Below, in pieces: positions 36,717-49,199 of a stretch of 64,000 bases of DNA (within the stretch, counting starts at the first letter, position 1; each line of letters starts with the position of its first letter). Below the pieces are notes generated by a model, which searched no databases, was not told the origin of the DNA, and saw only the letters and a program-made list of their open reading frames with translations. The stretch is from positions 103,545,502-103,609,501 of the forward strand of contig CM035807.1 in the NCBI GenBank assembly GCA_020466095.1, read 5' to 3'. The position numbers and the translations under genes are program-made. Source of the stretch: Chlorops oryzae (Eukaryota > Arthropoda > Insecta > Diptera > Chloropidae).

Positions 36717-37228
36717 AATATTTTAGTGCTTTTTTGCCTAAAAATGCACAACGAAACCCAGGATTTACTAGCAGAAATAATTGAAGTAGAATCGTTTCTG
36801 GCAGAAAAGTGACAGTTGATGTCAAAATAGTTTAAAGGTGCTTTAATAATAAGTTTCCATTTCGAAATTCAAACTCAAATTCAAATTTAAATCAATTGTT
36901 TATGCCATAAGGGGTGTTTAAAATATTTTTAAGATCCCTTTTTGCCTCAGCGAAATAGCCTAGGAATTTCTGCGGATATTTCTTACCGAACTGAGGCGAA
37001 GCCTATATGCGTGAAAGGGTTAAAAACAGACGGAACAGTGGGATTGCACGCGATAGTGTCTATTAAAAGAAATTTGCCCGATTTTGACTGAAATTTGCAC
37101 TGAAAGACCTCTGATATGTCTGGCTCTTATCTTATATTTTATATTTGAAATACTATTCGCTCACAATCTTTCTAAAAAAGGCATTCATTTTATCAAATTA
37201 GTTTATTTTTATTTCGCTTTCACTTCCC

Positions 37229-37495
37229 TTTTTATACCCAGCGTAAGCAGGGTATATCAGTTTTGTGCTAATCTTGTAACAACTAGAACTAAGCTCCGTA
37301 GATATAGGCAAATATACTTATATAATTTTGATGAGGATCGAAAACTGAATCGTTTCAGACATGCCACGCCCACAATTTCTTTGGTAATTTCCGTACGGAA
37401 AGGCAAAACGTAGTGAATCAATATTGTCGGGGCGCTAGGTATATCGAAGTCGGGCTTGACCGCATTTAGCTTTCTTGCTTGTTTCCCTTGTAAAA
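37229..37495 (+). repeat. DINE-1-like short dispersed repeat
   Basis: The 5' end TTTATACCCAGCGTAAGCAG GGTATAT forms the ATACCC/GGGTAT hairpin typical of INE-1/DINE-type ends. GCCACGCCCAC is present at about 37363. The 3' end reads TTTAGCTTTCTTGCTTGTTT. About 265 bp, non-coding. Confidence 0.6.
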
Positions 37496-37959
37496 ATAGT
37501 AATGGGTATTCTTTTTTTCCTCCTTTTTATGCCCAATTTGTTGACAGAGGCTTAGCCTCGATTTAGTTAAATCTCGGCGTAAAATACAACAAACACACTA
37601 GATTTTCGAGTTAAATCGCTTAAAGTTGAGTTTTAAATTTAAGTCTTTGTCAAAAAATTGGGCGTTAATGAACTAACTTTTCATGGAGATAAAAATTCTC
37701 TGTCCAAATTCGTTTAGAGGCTAGTTCTGAAAGCGATATTAAATATCTGATCATTTTTGATAAGATACTCTTGAATTAAGATTGCAAAGGAAAAGAAAAA
37801 TTAAATGTCATTATTCTATCTTTGTGTCCGCAATAAATGAAGAAATCTTCCGGTAGGTTCTGACGTAATGATCAAATTTCTGAAGGGCTCTAAATCAAAA
37901 GAGATCGACTGATAAGGGACGACGCAAAATATTCGGTCAAGAAAGATGTTTACCTCAAT

Positions 37960-38345
37960 GTTGGTATATTTTCTTGAGTGGATTTCCCACAGAGAGCAAC
38001 CCAAAATTATCCTTTTCTTCCTTTTATTCTCGATTTAATTCCCTTAATTATTCGCACTAGTTTAATGTACCTACAGAATTCCTCCGATTAATGTTCCCAA
38101 ATATAGGCCTTCCTCTCTTAAAGGCATCGAAACTGTGTCATCCTCGTCTTCAATCTCCTGAGTTTCTCGCTTATAAAGATACTTTTCCTTGATTGTTTTT
38201 GATGGTTCTTATAACCGGGGAATACTGTATGAATTAGGTGTATGAATGCCATTTCCAGTCTAAAGATGATTTAAACGATATATTGGTCTATCGATATCTT
38301 TCCACGGAGTCTGCAGTGTTTCCCTTTTGTGATAAACGGGATGAT
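37960..38345 (+). repeat. Dispersed repeat R1, uninterrupted copy
   Basis: Starts TTTTCTTGAGTGGATTTCCC and contains CTCTTAAAGGCATCGAAACT and GGGGAATACTGTATGAAT. It is collinear with 54846-54895 plus 55798-56075, where the two parts are separated by about 0.9 kb of minisatellite and MITE. The type of element is unknown. Confidence 0.7.
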
Positions 38346-39660
38346 ATTTCATACGATATCTCCCAACATTGGCCCGGCCAATAGAGATGTCAGTTTGGGA
38401 GAACAGGTCCATACTGAAGATTCCGAACATTTACGCAGACCTCTTTGGGGTCTTAGAAATTGATGGTTTTACTCTTGCTGTAAGAAGGTCAAACGGTTGT
38501 AGAATTTTTTTTTTCTGAAAAAAGTACAACAACTGAAATCTCTTTATTAATTTATGTATTTATCTGTAACTGAAATACTTTTTTCTAGTGTTGATTTTAG
38601 TCATCTCAATCGCAGTTTGTCCTGAAATTCTGAAATTCAAATACGTTTAAGGGCTTTTAACTGATTCTAAGGCTCTCCATAAAATTGTGTTTATAATTAC
38701 TTTCAAAACCGCTGGGGCGGTGCGTCACTTCTTTCCAAGTGTATTCTTAATTATTTAAAACGCAATAAATCTGGGAAATCGAAAATCGATAATAGTACGG
38801 TAATCGGCTTTATTCAGGGCCTTTTCAAATTCAAGGGCGGACCGAGCGTTTTTTTTTTCATTTCATTTCATTTTATTTTCGTTTAAAGATTACTAAATTT
38901 ACGTTGTTCTTTTTATGATTCGAAAAATTAAAAATCTTCGGCGCTTACTCTTCTAATCCCTCGTAAGTCGTCGTGGTGGTTGGCTTTTCACCCCTTCTTC
39001 TTCTTCTGCTTTTTAACAGTGTGCTTAAAATTGAATTTGCTTTTGTCGTAAAAGAGAAAAGTAAACAAATTCATTGAACTCTTGACTTTGAAACAACAAT
39101 ATCGAAAACAACAACAAAACAACTACAACAAAAACAACTACAAAAACAACTACAAAAACAACAACAACAAATTATTTATGAATGAGTGCAGAGCCTATAA
39201 CGACAACAGGTCTGATTTCCATTCACCTCACCTGAATGCGATGTGCTAATTTGGGAAAGTTGTGAAAATGATAGAGAAAGAAAATGCATTGAAGAAAACC
39301 TGAAAGAAAGAAAAAAGAAGAATTGCGAGTTTAATGTATTTTCTGTTCGATAATACCGGGCTATTGAATTTTAGTTCTTATTGTTAGGCCGCAGGGATGG
39401 ATTTACTTTGGAAATTCCTGATTGGGTCTTTGATGCTTCTGAGGAATTGCGACAGGTAGTCAGGCAGGCAGTCTGGGAAATCGAATTCAGTTCATACGTT
39501 CATTGACCACCAGGCATAGAGTTTTATACCCTCAAATAAATTTCTGTGGCGTTTTTGAGTGGGTGAATTAGTGCCATAAATTTCGATAGCATCTGTCCGA
39601 AGAATTGATGTGCTTAGATGATTTATCCAAGACTTCCGCATTAAGTACAAAAAAGAATCT
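38346..39660. other. Intronic stretch without recognised genes
   Basis: AT-rich intron sequence with (CAA)/(ACAACAAAA)-type simple repeat at about 39100-39170. Nothing gene-like was seen. Confidence 0.5.
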
Positions 39661-39845
39661 TCATAAATATTAAAAAAATTAACAAATGAAATAAATAAAT
39701 ATAAGTAATAAAAAATTAACAAATAAATAAAGAAATATAAGTAAAATAAAATATAAAATAATATAAAAAAATATAATAATAAAAAATAACAAATAAATAA
39801 AAAATGTAATAGTAAAATATACAAAATAATCATAATACAAAATAT

Positions 39846-40752
39846 AATTAAAAATATAAAAATACATAAAAAAAAAAATAAAATAAATATAAAAAAATAA
39901 AAATAAAAAATAAATAAAAAAATAAAAATAAATAAAAATAAAATAAAAAATAAAATAAATAAAAAATAATAAATAAAAATTAAAAATAAATAAATAAAAA
40001 AAAATAAAAATAAAAAAAAAATAAATAAAAATAAAAAAAAATAAATAAAAAATAAATAAAAAATAAATAAAAAATAAATAAAAAAAATAAAAAATAAATA
40101 AAAATAAAAAAAAATAAAAAATAAATAAAAAAAATAAAAAATAAATAAAAAATAAATAAAAAAATAAATAAAAAATAAATAAAAATAAATAAAAAATAAA
40201 AAAAATAAAATAAAAAAAATAAAAAAAAAATAAAAATAAAAAAAAAATAAAAAAATAAATAAAATAAAAAAATAAAAAAAATAAATAAAATAAAAAAATA
40301 AAAAAAATAAATAAAAATAAATAAAAATAAATAAAAAAATAAAAAATAAAATAAAAAAAATAAATAAAAATAAATAAAAATAAAAAAATAAATAAAAATA
40401 AAAAAAATAAAAAAAATAAATAAAAATAAATAAAAAAAAATAAAAAAAAAAATATAAAAATAAAAATAAAAAAAAAATAATAATAAATAAAAAATAATAA
40501 AAATAAAAAAATAAAAAAAAAAATAATAAAAATAAATTAAAAAAAATAATAAAAAAAATATAAAAAAAATTTAAAAAATAAAAAAATATAAAAAAAAATT
40601 AAAAAAAATATAAAAAATAAAAAAAAATTAAAAAAATATAAAAATAAAAAATAAAAAAAATAAAAAAAATATTAAAAAAATAAAAAAAAAAATATAAAAA
40701 AATAAAAAAATAAAAAATAAAAAAAATTTAAAATTAAAAAAAATAAAATATT
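39846..40752 (+). repeat. A-rich A/T-only array (AAATAAATAAAA-type)
   Basis: About 0.9 kb with no G or C that I could find. It is dominated by A runs broken by single T, often AAATAAAT. The A/T bias begins less strictly from about 39660. It is strongly strand-asymmetric, like the array at 29085-29790. Confidence 0.97.
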
Positions 40753-40759
40753 TTATCCC

Positions 40760-43700
40760 TTGGAAAAAGTTGAACGAACTTTTATGTATTTGTGCCACTG
40801 TGTCGGCTATTAATTCTAGTGATTTAGAAAGCGGCTTTTAGTTTTTACTAAGTTCTTAGCACAAAGCACAATGATGTCGAAACAGAATAGATGCGGGAGG
40901 GAGGGTAAAGGCGGCTTAATTCTAGCGCTATGCCACAAACAGAAAAATCCAAATAAGCCAGTGAAATAAATTGAAAAAAAAAATCCTTCTTCCTCGAGAT
41001 TTAACAAAGTTTCTTTCTTTCGATGGCTGATGGCGGTGGTTGATGATGATGATGATGATGATGATGGAAAAGGTGATTGTGACGTTGGCGGTGACGCTTG
41101 AGGTGCATGTGCCTCAGCGTTTATACGTTAAATTGGCTTTTCGCTTTGTTTTCATTCATTTTATTCTATTTTAATTGTCTGTTTTCTTTGCCCGATTCGA
41201 TTCTCTTTCTTTTGAATTTTCGAAATTATGCTTTTCTGCAATTTTTACGTAACCTTGGGCATTGATTTGTCTGGTTTTTTGGCGCCTGTTCGTTTTCATT
41301 CGCTTCACTAGGTTCTTGCATGAATTATTGCTGCGTTGTCATTTCGTCAGTTCGTCATTTACACCATAAATTCTTCCGTTTAGTTGTGAATTTCAATTCG
41401 AAAGAAAAAACTATTTGTTTTTATTTATTATTATTATTATTACTTAAAAAGATTTTTTATTTTTATTTTGCTCAATTTTATTACAGCGAATTGTAAATTT
41501 AATTGCCTCAGAGAGCAGAGTTCATAACTTAATTAAATGCCCACTTCGTGTATGATTATACTGTATGGACACGAGCGCAAGCCGATGTGCACAAGCCGTA
41601 CCATTGCCCTCTGAATGAAAGATTTGTCAAAATGATGCTATCAATTTAGTTTTCACCCACGTTTTTCGTTTATGAAAATTTTCGCTAATGAAATTAAATT
41701 GATTTCACCTTGAAAGACATTCGAGTGATATTTTTTTTTGGGTAAGACCTTAAATGCTTTTTGGCTACCCAATAGGGATAGGCGTTATTTGAAAAGTTAT
41801 CGACTTCGATAATATCAACGGAACTACTCATTATCGAAACGTAGCTTGCGCACAAATACATCCTTCAATCGATAGATTTATAAAATTTATTCTATTTTTT
41901 GTTTGTTTGAATCTTATAGGATTTGGCGTGGCTTTTCGATAGTGTAGGGATGCAAGCTATGCTCTTGATAATAGAGTCCGGCACAGGCGACACGGAGTGT
42001 AATGTTCCAAACCCAGTACTGGTTTTTCAAAAAATCGCTGGTTAGGGGCACAATACATACATACATATAGGTTTTTGGTCGTAATAAAAAACTAAAGAAA
42101 CAAATCATTTTTCTTTTATAATCAAAAAATCAAAATTTATGTATTTTTGGTGTCAATTTCCATCAAACAGCTGTCACTTTTCTTCCCTATGGTTTTTTTT
42201 TTTGTTTTTGTTATAACAATGGCAATAGTGGTGATCCAAAAAATCACTTCTCGAGCTGCATAAATCCCATGAACAAACTCAGCTGCCAGAATAAGTGTTC
42301 ACTCAGGCATGTTTTAGGACATGTATGGTACGAGGAAACTGGAGTTTAACTCAAAAAGATAGACTTCTCCATTGAATGGACCAGCATTGAGTTGTCCCTT
42401 AAAAATCTGGAAACATCATTAGTCCCTCCTCAGTGCTTAGATTTATAAAAAGCCTAAAAAAGTAAATTTAACTTACATACATACATAGGTGTGAGCACAA
42501 TAGAGAACCTTTTTGGTCCTGCTATGCATCACACCTTACAGAATTAACAAATCGCTCTTCGATATTAAGGTTTTGGTATAGATTTTCGATATATCGAGAT
42601 GAAAAATATAATTCAAAAATTCCGCGTTGATGTTTCAAAAACATCGATATTCTAATCCATCGATATTATCAGCCCATCGCTAGTACCTAGTTCGGGCGTT
42701 CTTTTGAAGAAATCTCGATTATTTTGAAGGAATACTATTCTTATTCAGAGTAGTTTGATATACAGAATGATATGATCCGAATGATAGATGATCCGAGTGG
42801 ACAAAACATTTGCTTCTCTAAGCTTTGATCTTTGTAGCGAGGGGAAATTTTATCTGAGATGTCTTATTTTACATTTAATTGTGCTACTGAAGAGCCCTAT
42901 AAAGAATCGTTGTATCACGTGTACGGAAAGGTTGTATAATTATCCCTTCAGTCTCAAGAACCGATATTGCTTAATTTTGGTGTAAACTTTTTGGCAGCAT
43001 TTGCATGCAAATTCTTGACGCATATTTAATTTAATCAAATTTATTCTTGACATTTTTCCTTTTTCTCAGGACATGTACAAAAAGAGGAAAGGGAAAAGGA
43101 AAAAGAAAAAAATATGGGAAAATCGAACCAACAACACAGAATCATGAAAGTAGGATATTCTCAACGAGGATTGCTTTATTCCATTTCATTGCCTGTACGA
43201 GCGTTAATTCCGCTGCAGTCTGTTTAAAAATAAATGCTCGTAACTTGCTACTAGCAAATTTTGTTTCACGTCCGCGAACGAACAACCTGATGTCGTCCTT
43301 CCTCTTCCGTGCTTAACGTTCTCGTAGTTGTGCATATGTAAACAATAAATTGCACGAAACTTCAAGAGCCAAGCCAATGAGACAATCTCAAACTGAGCCA
43401 AACCAATCCAATTCAAGCGAGACATGGAAAATTATACCCATTGTGTTTATAAGAAAATTATTTGATAGAGGACCCTCCTCTCCCTCCGTCCGTAGCAATG
43501 TGAGCGCGCTACAAACAAGACGACGACAATCGTGTTTGATTTCCGACAACTGTTGGAAAAGTTCAAGTTGCATTTGCCATTTTGTAACGACGGTAGATAC
43601 CCATTAACGTATGACCTTGATAATGAAAATTTTCCTTCCCATCGGAATGACAAGGAATATTTGAAGTCGTCAAAGTAGAGCCCCAAATAAACGATCGTTG

Positions 43701-44035
43701 CTGAATGAACCATTAATTGAGAATGTCAGAAATATTCGAATTTTTAATGAATTAATTTATTTTATTTTTTTTAAATAATTTTTTTTTTCTACCTCGTGGT
43801 TCTTGCGTAACCATAAATTGATAAGGAGTCTATCAAGATTAGAATATCTTTTCACATGAATGCGTATGTATTTATGTATGGATGTACGTACGTTTGTAGT
43901 GAGTACATGTATCGACAAGTTCGTTCGTTCGCAGATATTCTTGATCGAGGCAATCGCACGCTTTTCGCTATTGCTGGATTTTCGATAATTTTTGATATCA
44001 TCAAGTAATACTTCAGGAAAAAGAGTGTAGACAAA
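40760..44035. other. Intronic stretch without recognised genes
   Basis: Contains (GATGAT)n at 41044-41066 and possible decayed inverted-repeat ends at about 41770 and 42650 (both with TATCGA motifs). A strong isolated acceptor-like site lies at 43071 (TTTTTCCTTTTTCTCAG). No exon following it could be supported. Confidence 0.4.
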
Positions 44036-44049
44036 AAATATTGTAGAAA

Positions 44050-44345
44050 AAACTTTTTAAATTAAAAAAAAAAATTGAGAAAAATTCAAAAAAAAATTCA
44101 AAAAAAAATTCAAAAAAAATTTAAAATTAAAAAAAATTTAAAAAATTAATTTTTAAAAAAATTTAAAAAAAAATTTAAAAAAATTTAAAAAATTAAAAAA
44201 TTTAAAAAAAATTTTTAAAAATTAAAAAAAATTTTTAAATTGAAAAAAATTTAAACAAAATTTTAAAAATTCCAAAAATTGACAAAATGGGAAAAAAATT
44301 TTTCACACAACTGCAAAAATAATTAAAACAAATTTAAAAAAATCG
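44050..44345 (+). repeat. A-rich array with AATTTAAAAA-type units
   Basis: About 0.3 kb dominated by A with TTTAAA motifs and sparse C/G. Low complexity, non-coding. Confidence 0.9.
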
Positions 44346-45413
44346 ATTCACTACCCAAAATTAAATTCGATTGATCGATTTTGTTCCACTAATTTCTCTC
44401 TCTTTCTCTGCGCTCAAGTGTATTCTAAAAACGAATGTTCGTCTCTTTTCACGAATTTCACTTTATTTTCCAGCAGTTGTCATAATTTCTTATAAGTGAG
44501 CGAATTTTTTTCACATGCTCCTCATATTTTTACATATGTTAATTTCTGTCCGCATGGTTTAGCTAAAATTCGCATGCCACAGCGGTGCGTCAAAAAGAAG
44601 GGTGTGAAAAATTCGATCACTCGAGGCTAATAACCTCGAAATCGTTTTAGAGTTGTTCGTTCTTCTTTCCTTTTTGAAATTTTTTCCTTCTTTTTTTCCA
44701 ATTTTTTTCTTTCTATGAGTGCGAGGAAAGAATTTAATACACAACCGCAAGAAATTCGGGGATATAACGAAAGAGAATGGAATGGCAAACAATTTATAAT
44801 TAATTAAAAGAAAATTTTTCGTGTATATTCTGTGCTATGTTAATTGTATGCTATGAACATTCTTACGTATGCATGTGTGTATGTAGCATTGACCGTAAAA
44901 TTGACCTACTCTTAAAATTATTGAGAAGCTACTAAGCAGTAATTTTACCCTTTCGACCCGGAAGGTACATTCATACATATGTATGTACATATGTATTGTA
45001 CCACGTAAGGTTTGAAGGTTGTGAAAAATGTCAAGCTAAATGCTCCTTGGTTGCATGGAGTACTATTTTCGTCTCTAAGCATTCCCGTATGTATCCTAGA
45101 AGTTTCCGTTATATATTTTATGTTGTTTGTTTACACAAAACCGTTATTTGTGAGCTGCCACAAAGCTAAAGTAACGAATGTGTGTGGTTGTAGCTTAGTT
45201 TTTCTATATGGTCTGAATGAGGTTGCCGAGGAAGTGTATTCGTATGTAATGAATAAGTTAGCATTAGCGGCTATCCAACCTGTCACAACGAGTAACAATT
45301 TGATTTGGAGTACTCCTAGCGAAGGGCCTGGCCAAAAAAAAAAAAAACGTTTCTTATCCTTCGTCATTCATCTTACCGCAGGGGGAATCATTTATGATTT
45401 TCGGGCTTAGCAA

Positions 45414-45690
45414 ACCCGCGGACCCTAGCCAAATGTCCACCAATACATGATTCCGGTATGGGGTCCAATTGGATGTGCAGGAACCTTTTGGGAAATATAC
45501 GAAAAGTTGACCTTACGACCTGCAATTAGTGGTGTTGCTATACTTAGCGATATTCACACCTGGACCTATGATGCAAAAAATGGTACTGCGGGGACCGGAG
45601 CCCCAGAATACGCTTTTAGTATTCTACCCGGTCTTTTGGGTATCGACCCTCGGGGAGTATCGTGGGAGCTGTGGTATCTATGAGGTGAGG
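45414..45690 (+). repeat. Dispersed repeat R2, copy 1
   Basis: Opens with ACCCGCGGACCCTAGCCAAA and contains GGACCGGAGCCCCAGAATAC. The same opening 20-mer and ordered, diverged blocks occur at 63410-63660. The GC-rich start stands out from the surrounding intron. Function unknown. Confidence 0.65.
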
Positions 45691-45888
45691 ATAGCGCCAG
45701 ATCTCGGCCGATTTGGTCTATGGCCACTGATGAGGTAAAATAGGTACACTGACGTTTGTGGCGGCGCAGTGGAACCTTCGTATCTTTTGATACTGTGATG
45801 TAAAACACCAATATCCCGGATTGTGGTACAGTTTTGTAACACCACTCATTGTTTCTCAGATTTTCAGTCAATAAAATTTTTTATAATA

Positions 45889-46040
45889 CAGTAGATTTTG
45901 GATAGTGTGAAACCCCGGATAGAGTTTAAATCTTAATGATGTGAAATCATGGTCTTAAGCTTATGCAAAATATTGCTCTGGTACTCTATTTTTTCCAAGA
46001 AGGCTGTTCCTAAATCATTAGGAGACCGTGAGAAAGTAAC

Positions 46041-46086
<46 letters not shown>

Positions 46087-46394
46087 AAAACTGAACTTTT
46101 TAAGAAACTTTATTTTGTGAATCCTACATGTAAATTTGTGTACACCTTTCAACCAAAACAAAGAAAATAAAAAATTCGAAAATTGAATTTCGATAGTGTG
46201 AACAACCTCGGTAACATGAACCAGGAACGTTCGTTTTCCTAACTTCAAATTTCTTAAAGTTCCAATGATTTTCGAACGACCTTCCCCCGAAAAGTTAGAT
46301 TACCAGCTCAGTCTCCTGTGTAAGCTTCAGTCCATGTGCTGACACAACCAAGGTGCTTACTCCATCCGGTGATCACACTGTCCAGACTCGACTG
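45889..46394 (+). mobile_element. pogo/Tigger-like MITE, 506 bp, TA target site
   Basis: TA|CAGTAGATTTTGGATAGTGT at 45889; CACTGTCCAGACTCGACTG|TA ends at 46394. It has internal AGTGTGAAC/CTCGGT units and a T run of about 38 at 46048-46085. It is the best-preserved copy of the family that also includes 28936-30035 and 35010-35338. Confidence 0.8.
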
Positions 46395-47743
46395 TATATA
46401 GGTACCTTAAATCGTCTAGAAAAGAAAAAGGGGACTTAATGACGAAGTTTGACTCTCAAGACGAAGTAAATTATTGCTTAAAACACACACACACATTCAC
46501 ACAAACAAAACCAGGGAACGATGCATGAGACATGCTTAAAATATTAATGAATTGGACAACATCATCATCGCAAATAAACCATAAATAGTGTGGAAGTCAG
46601 TCAGAAGTTAACTGGTAAACGGGTGATGCGGGTGTACAGCCGATGGTCGATTGCCGATGGAGAGAAACGGCGGACAGAGGCGACCAGTCAAACAGACACT
46701 TATGCGGCTCTGTTGCCTATTTCAATCGCTAAATGATGACTAATACTCCAAGCCGAAGCGGCAAACAAAGCCGCTAATGAAACCCATTGCTGCTGAGTTT
46801 GAGACAAGAGAAAAAAATAAAATTTATACCTCTAAAAAATATTAAAAAAATTGGCACAATTCTCGGAAAAGTCGGACGACGAAAAATAATTTGTTCGTTT
46901 TTTAATGTGATTTCTTTCTAAACTCCACACACTCCAACATAGACGGCTTATCGCAAATGCTTTGAGTGTCAAATATCGGCGTCGAATTTCGCCAAAACGC
47001 GTCGTCGCCGTCGCCTCCTCCGGTCTGCCGATGTAAAGCAGCAACGCCACACGTCTGATCGCAGTCTACCAGCCATGCTCTCGCTCTCGCTCCTGCTTCA
47101 ATTTAATACATTTTTTTCCTTTTTGGTTTTGTTTTTGTTTTATGTTGCATGCAACAATGCAATTTGCAATTTCTTTTCTCTCCTTTTCTCTTCAAAAAAC
47201 CATTTGCGTCTCGTTGTATAAATGCATTTTTTCTCGGTTGCTTATCAACAATTTCGTGACGGCAGAGAAATAATTTTTTTTTCTTCATTTTAAATGTGGG
47301 CCAAATTTAATTAAGCCGTCTTCCTCGTCGGCGTCAAAGTCGTCGTCATCGGTCTGTGCAATTCCAAAGATGAAATAAATATTCCAACCAACTAAAAAAA
47401 AGGAAATAATTCTAATTATTTCGCAACCAAATAAAAATTAAAAAAAAAAACGCCCCCTCAATTAACGGCTTTTTAGTAAGTATTTTCTCTAATTCAGGGT
47501 GCTGTTTTTTTTTATAAGAGTATCTCTCCGGCTTGATTACTCAATTTAGCTGACAAATCTATTTGGAATTCGATTTGGCGTAGTTTGGATTTAATTGCGC
47601 CTATTCCCAGCAGGAAATTTCAAATGAAATGACCGGTTGTCATCACTTTTGCATTAGATTTGCTCTGGCGCCTTTTGAGAGATGGCACACCCCATAAGGC
47701 ATTTTTGTTATTTTTCAATTGGAATTTTTTTTTTTTTTTTACA
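46395..47743. other. Intronic stretch without recognised genes
   Basis: Includes a moderately GC-rich patch near 46970-47100 (CGTCGTCGCCGTCGCC, CTCTCGCTCTCGCTCC) that might be regulatory or a first exon of another bun isoform. No supported gene. Confidence 0.35.
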
Positions 47744-47964
47744 TACAGTAGAGTCTAGATGGTGTGAACCTCGGGGTGGAGTAAACACCTCGGTGGAGTG
47801 ACTAAATAAATTTTTTTATTGAGTACTCGGTAGTGTGAACATTCAAAAGCCCCCTCTGGTGTCTATTACTGAAAAACAAAAAGCTAACATCACAAAAAGG
47901 CACAATAAAAGGAAAAACAGAAAGAATACTTATATCATATAATATTACAGTGGACTCCTGGCAA
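47744..47964 (+). repeat. pogo-like MITE fragments beside the TTAGG tract
   Basis: TA|CAGTAGAGTCTAGATGGTGT starts at 47746, followed by CCTCGG/AGTGTGAAC units of the 45889 family. A second CAGTGGACTCCTGGCAA start lies at 47948, directly before the TTAGG tract. No right terminus was found on this side. Confidence 0.5.
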
Positions 47965-48637
47965 GGTTAGGTTAGGTTAGGTTAGTTAGGTTAGGTTTAG
48001 GTTAGGTTAGGTTAGGTTAGGTTAGGTAGGTTAGGTTAGGTTAGGTAGTTAGGTTAGTTAGTTATAGGTTAGGTTAGGTTAGTTAGGTTAGGTTAGGTTA
48101 GGTTAGTTAGGTTAGGTTAGGTTAGGTTAGTAGTTAGGTTAGGTTAGGTTAGGTTAGGTTAGGTTTAGGTTAGGTTAGGTTAGGTTAGGTTAGGTTAGGT
48201 TAGGTTGTAGGTTAGGTTAGGTTAGTTAGGTTAGGTTAGGTTTAGGTTGGTTTAGGTTAGGTTAGGTTAGGTTAGTTAGGTTAGGTTAGGTTAGGTTAGG
48301 TTAGGTTAGGTTAGGTTAGGTTAGGTTAGGTTAGGTTAGGTTAGGTTGGTTAGGTTAGGTTAGGTTAGGTTAGGTTAGGTTAGGTTAGGTTAGGTTAGGT
48401 TGGTTAGGTTAGGTTAGGTTAGGTTAGGTTAGGTTAGGTTAGGTTAGGTTAGGTTAGGTTAGGTTAGGTTAGGTTAGGTTTGGTTAGGTTTGGTTAGGTT
48501 TGGTTAGGTTTGGTTAGGTTTGGTTAGGTTAGGTTAGGTTTGGTTAGGTTAGGTTAGGTTAGGTTATGGTTAGGTTAGGTTAGGTAGGTTAGGTTAGGTT
48601 AGGTTAGGTTTGGTTTGGTTTGGTTTGGTTAGGTTAG
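47965..48637 (+). repeat. TTAGG-type repeat tract, about 0.67 kb
   Basis: Over 100 units of GGTTA (equal to TTAGG), with occasional short units (GTTAGTTAGG) and a variant TTTGG block at 48479-48545 and 48606-48630. TTAGG is the ancestral insect telomere repeat, which flies are known to have lost at telomeres. This tract is interstitial, deep in a gene intron. Confidence 0.97.
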
Positions 48638-48796
48638 TGTGACTGGCACCATGCTTCACATGGACCCGTTGTGTTACCACGAAAAATGCAAAAATATAAA
48701 AACGGAAATAACGATACAAGCATCCACAACCTCAGCTTGGAGTCGAACACAGGGCCTCTCATTTCGTAAATTGGCATCTCAACCAACCACACCATA
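48638..48796 (-). mobile_element. Possible tRNA-derived SINE head
   Basis: On the minus strand, ATGGTGTGGTTGGTTGAGAT (48791-48772) resembles a tRNA A box and D arm. GTTCGACTC, about 35 nt further on, fits the B box (GWTCRANNC). The rest is not a functional tRNA. A body of about 90 bp leads straight into the TTAGG tract, which on this strand would be a (CCTAA)n 3' tail. Confidence 0.4.
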
Positions 48797-49199
48797 CGTC
48801 AAAAACCAAGGGCTTTGAACCTGTATTTTAGGAAAGGATAGCTGTCTTATGATGCCATTCGTATTGTCATCGGTCATAGCTTTCATTTCCCCGGTCAGAA
48901 GATTGTTCATTGTTTAAATTTAAATCACTCAACGATGTTATATGAAATAAATAAAAGAATGAGCAATGAGGAAATAATACGAGCGATCTGTTCCTTGGCT
49001 CCATGGCTCACCAAAAATGTCGGTTATTTCTTTTTTCTTCTTCTTTTTCTGTTGAGTCAGTCAGCTGTTTTTGTAACTTTATTCAGCGTACGCATACACT
49101 TTTTCGATAAACATACACACGCACACATTCATTCATCCATGCAATGATCACAAGCTTTTATTTTTCTACAATTCTTCTTTACGTTTTTCATCACAGCTC

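Noticed and set aside
41760..42690. A transposon bounded by TATCGA-containing ends
   Set aside because: The proposed ends match poorly and no target duplication could be found.
43047..43130. Exon after a strong acceptor-like site at 43071
   Set aside because: The following sequence is Lys/Arg low complexity from an A/G-rich stretch, with no convincing donor.
45012..45410. 132-codon plus-strand frame with hydrophobic stretches
   Set aside because: No recognisable family, no splice or start context, and it runs through an A13 run and repeat R2. Most likely chance.
47965..48637. A telomere or chromosome end
   Set aside because: Unique intron sequence continues on both sides within one gene, so the tract is interstitial.
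48720..48796. A functional tRNA gene on the minus strand
   Set aside because: A and B box-like motifs are present but the T arm and acceptor stem do not pair properly. It is better read as a SINE head.
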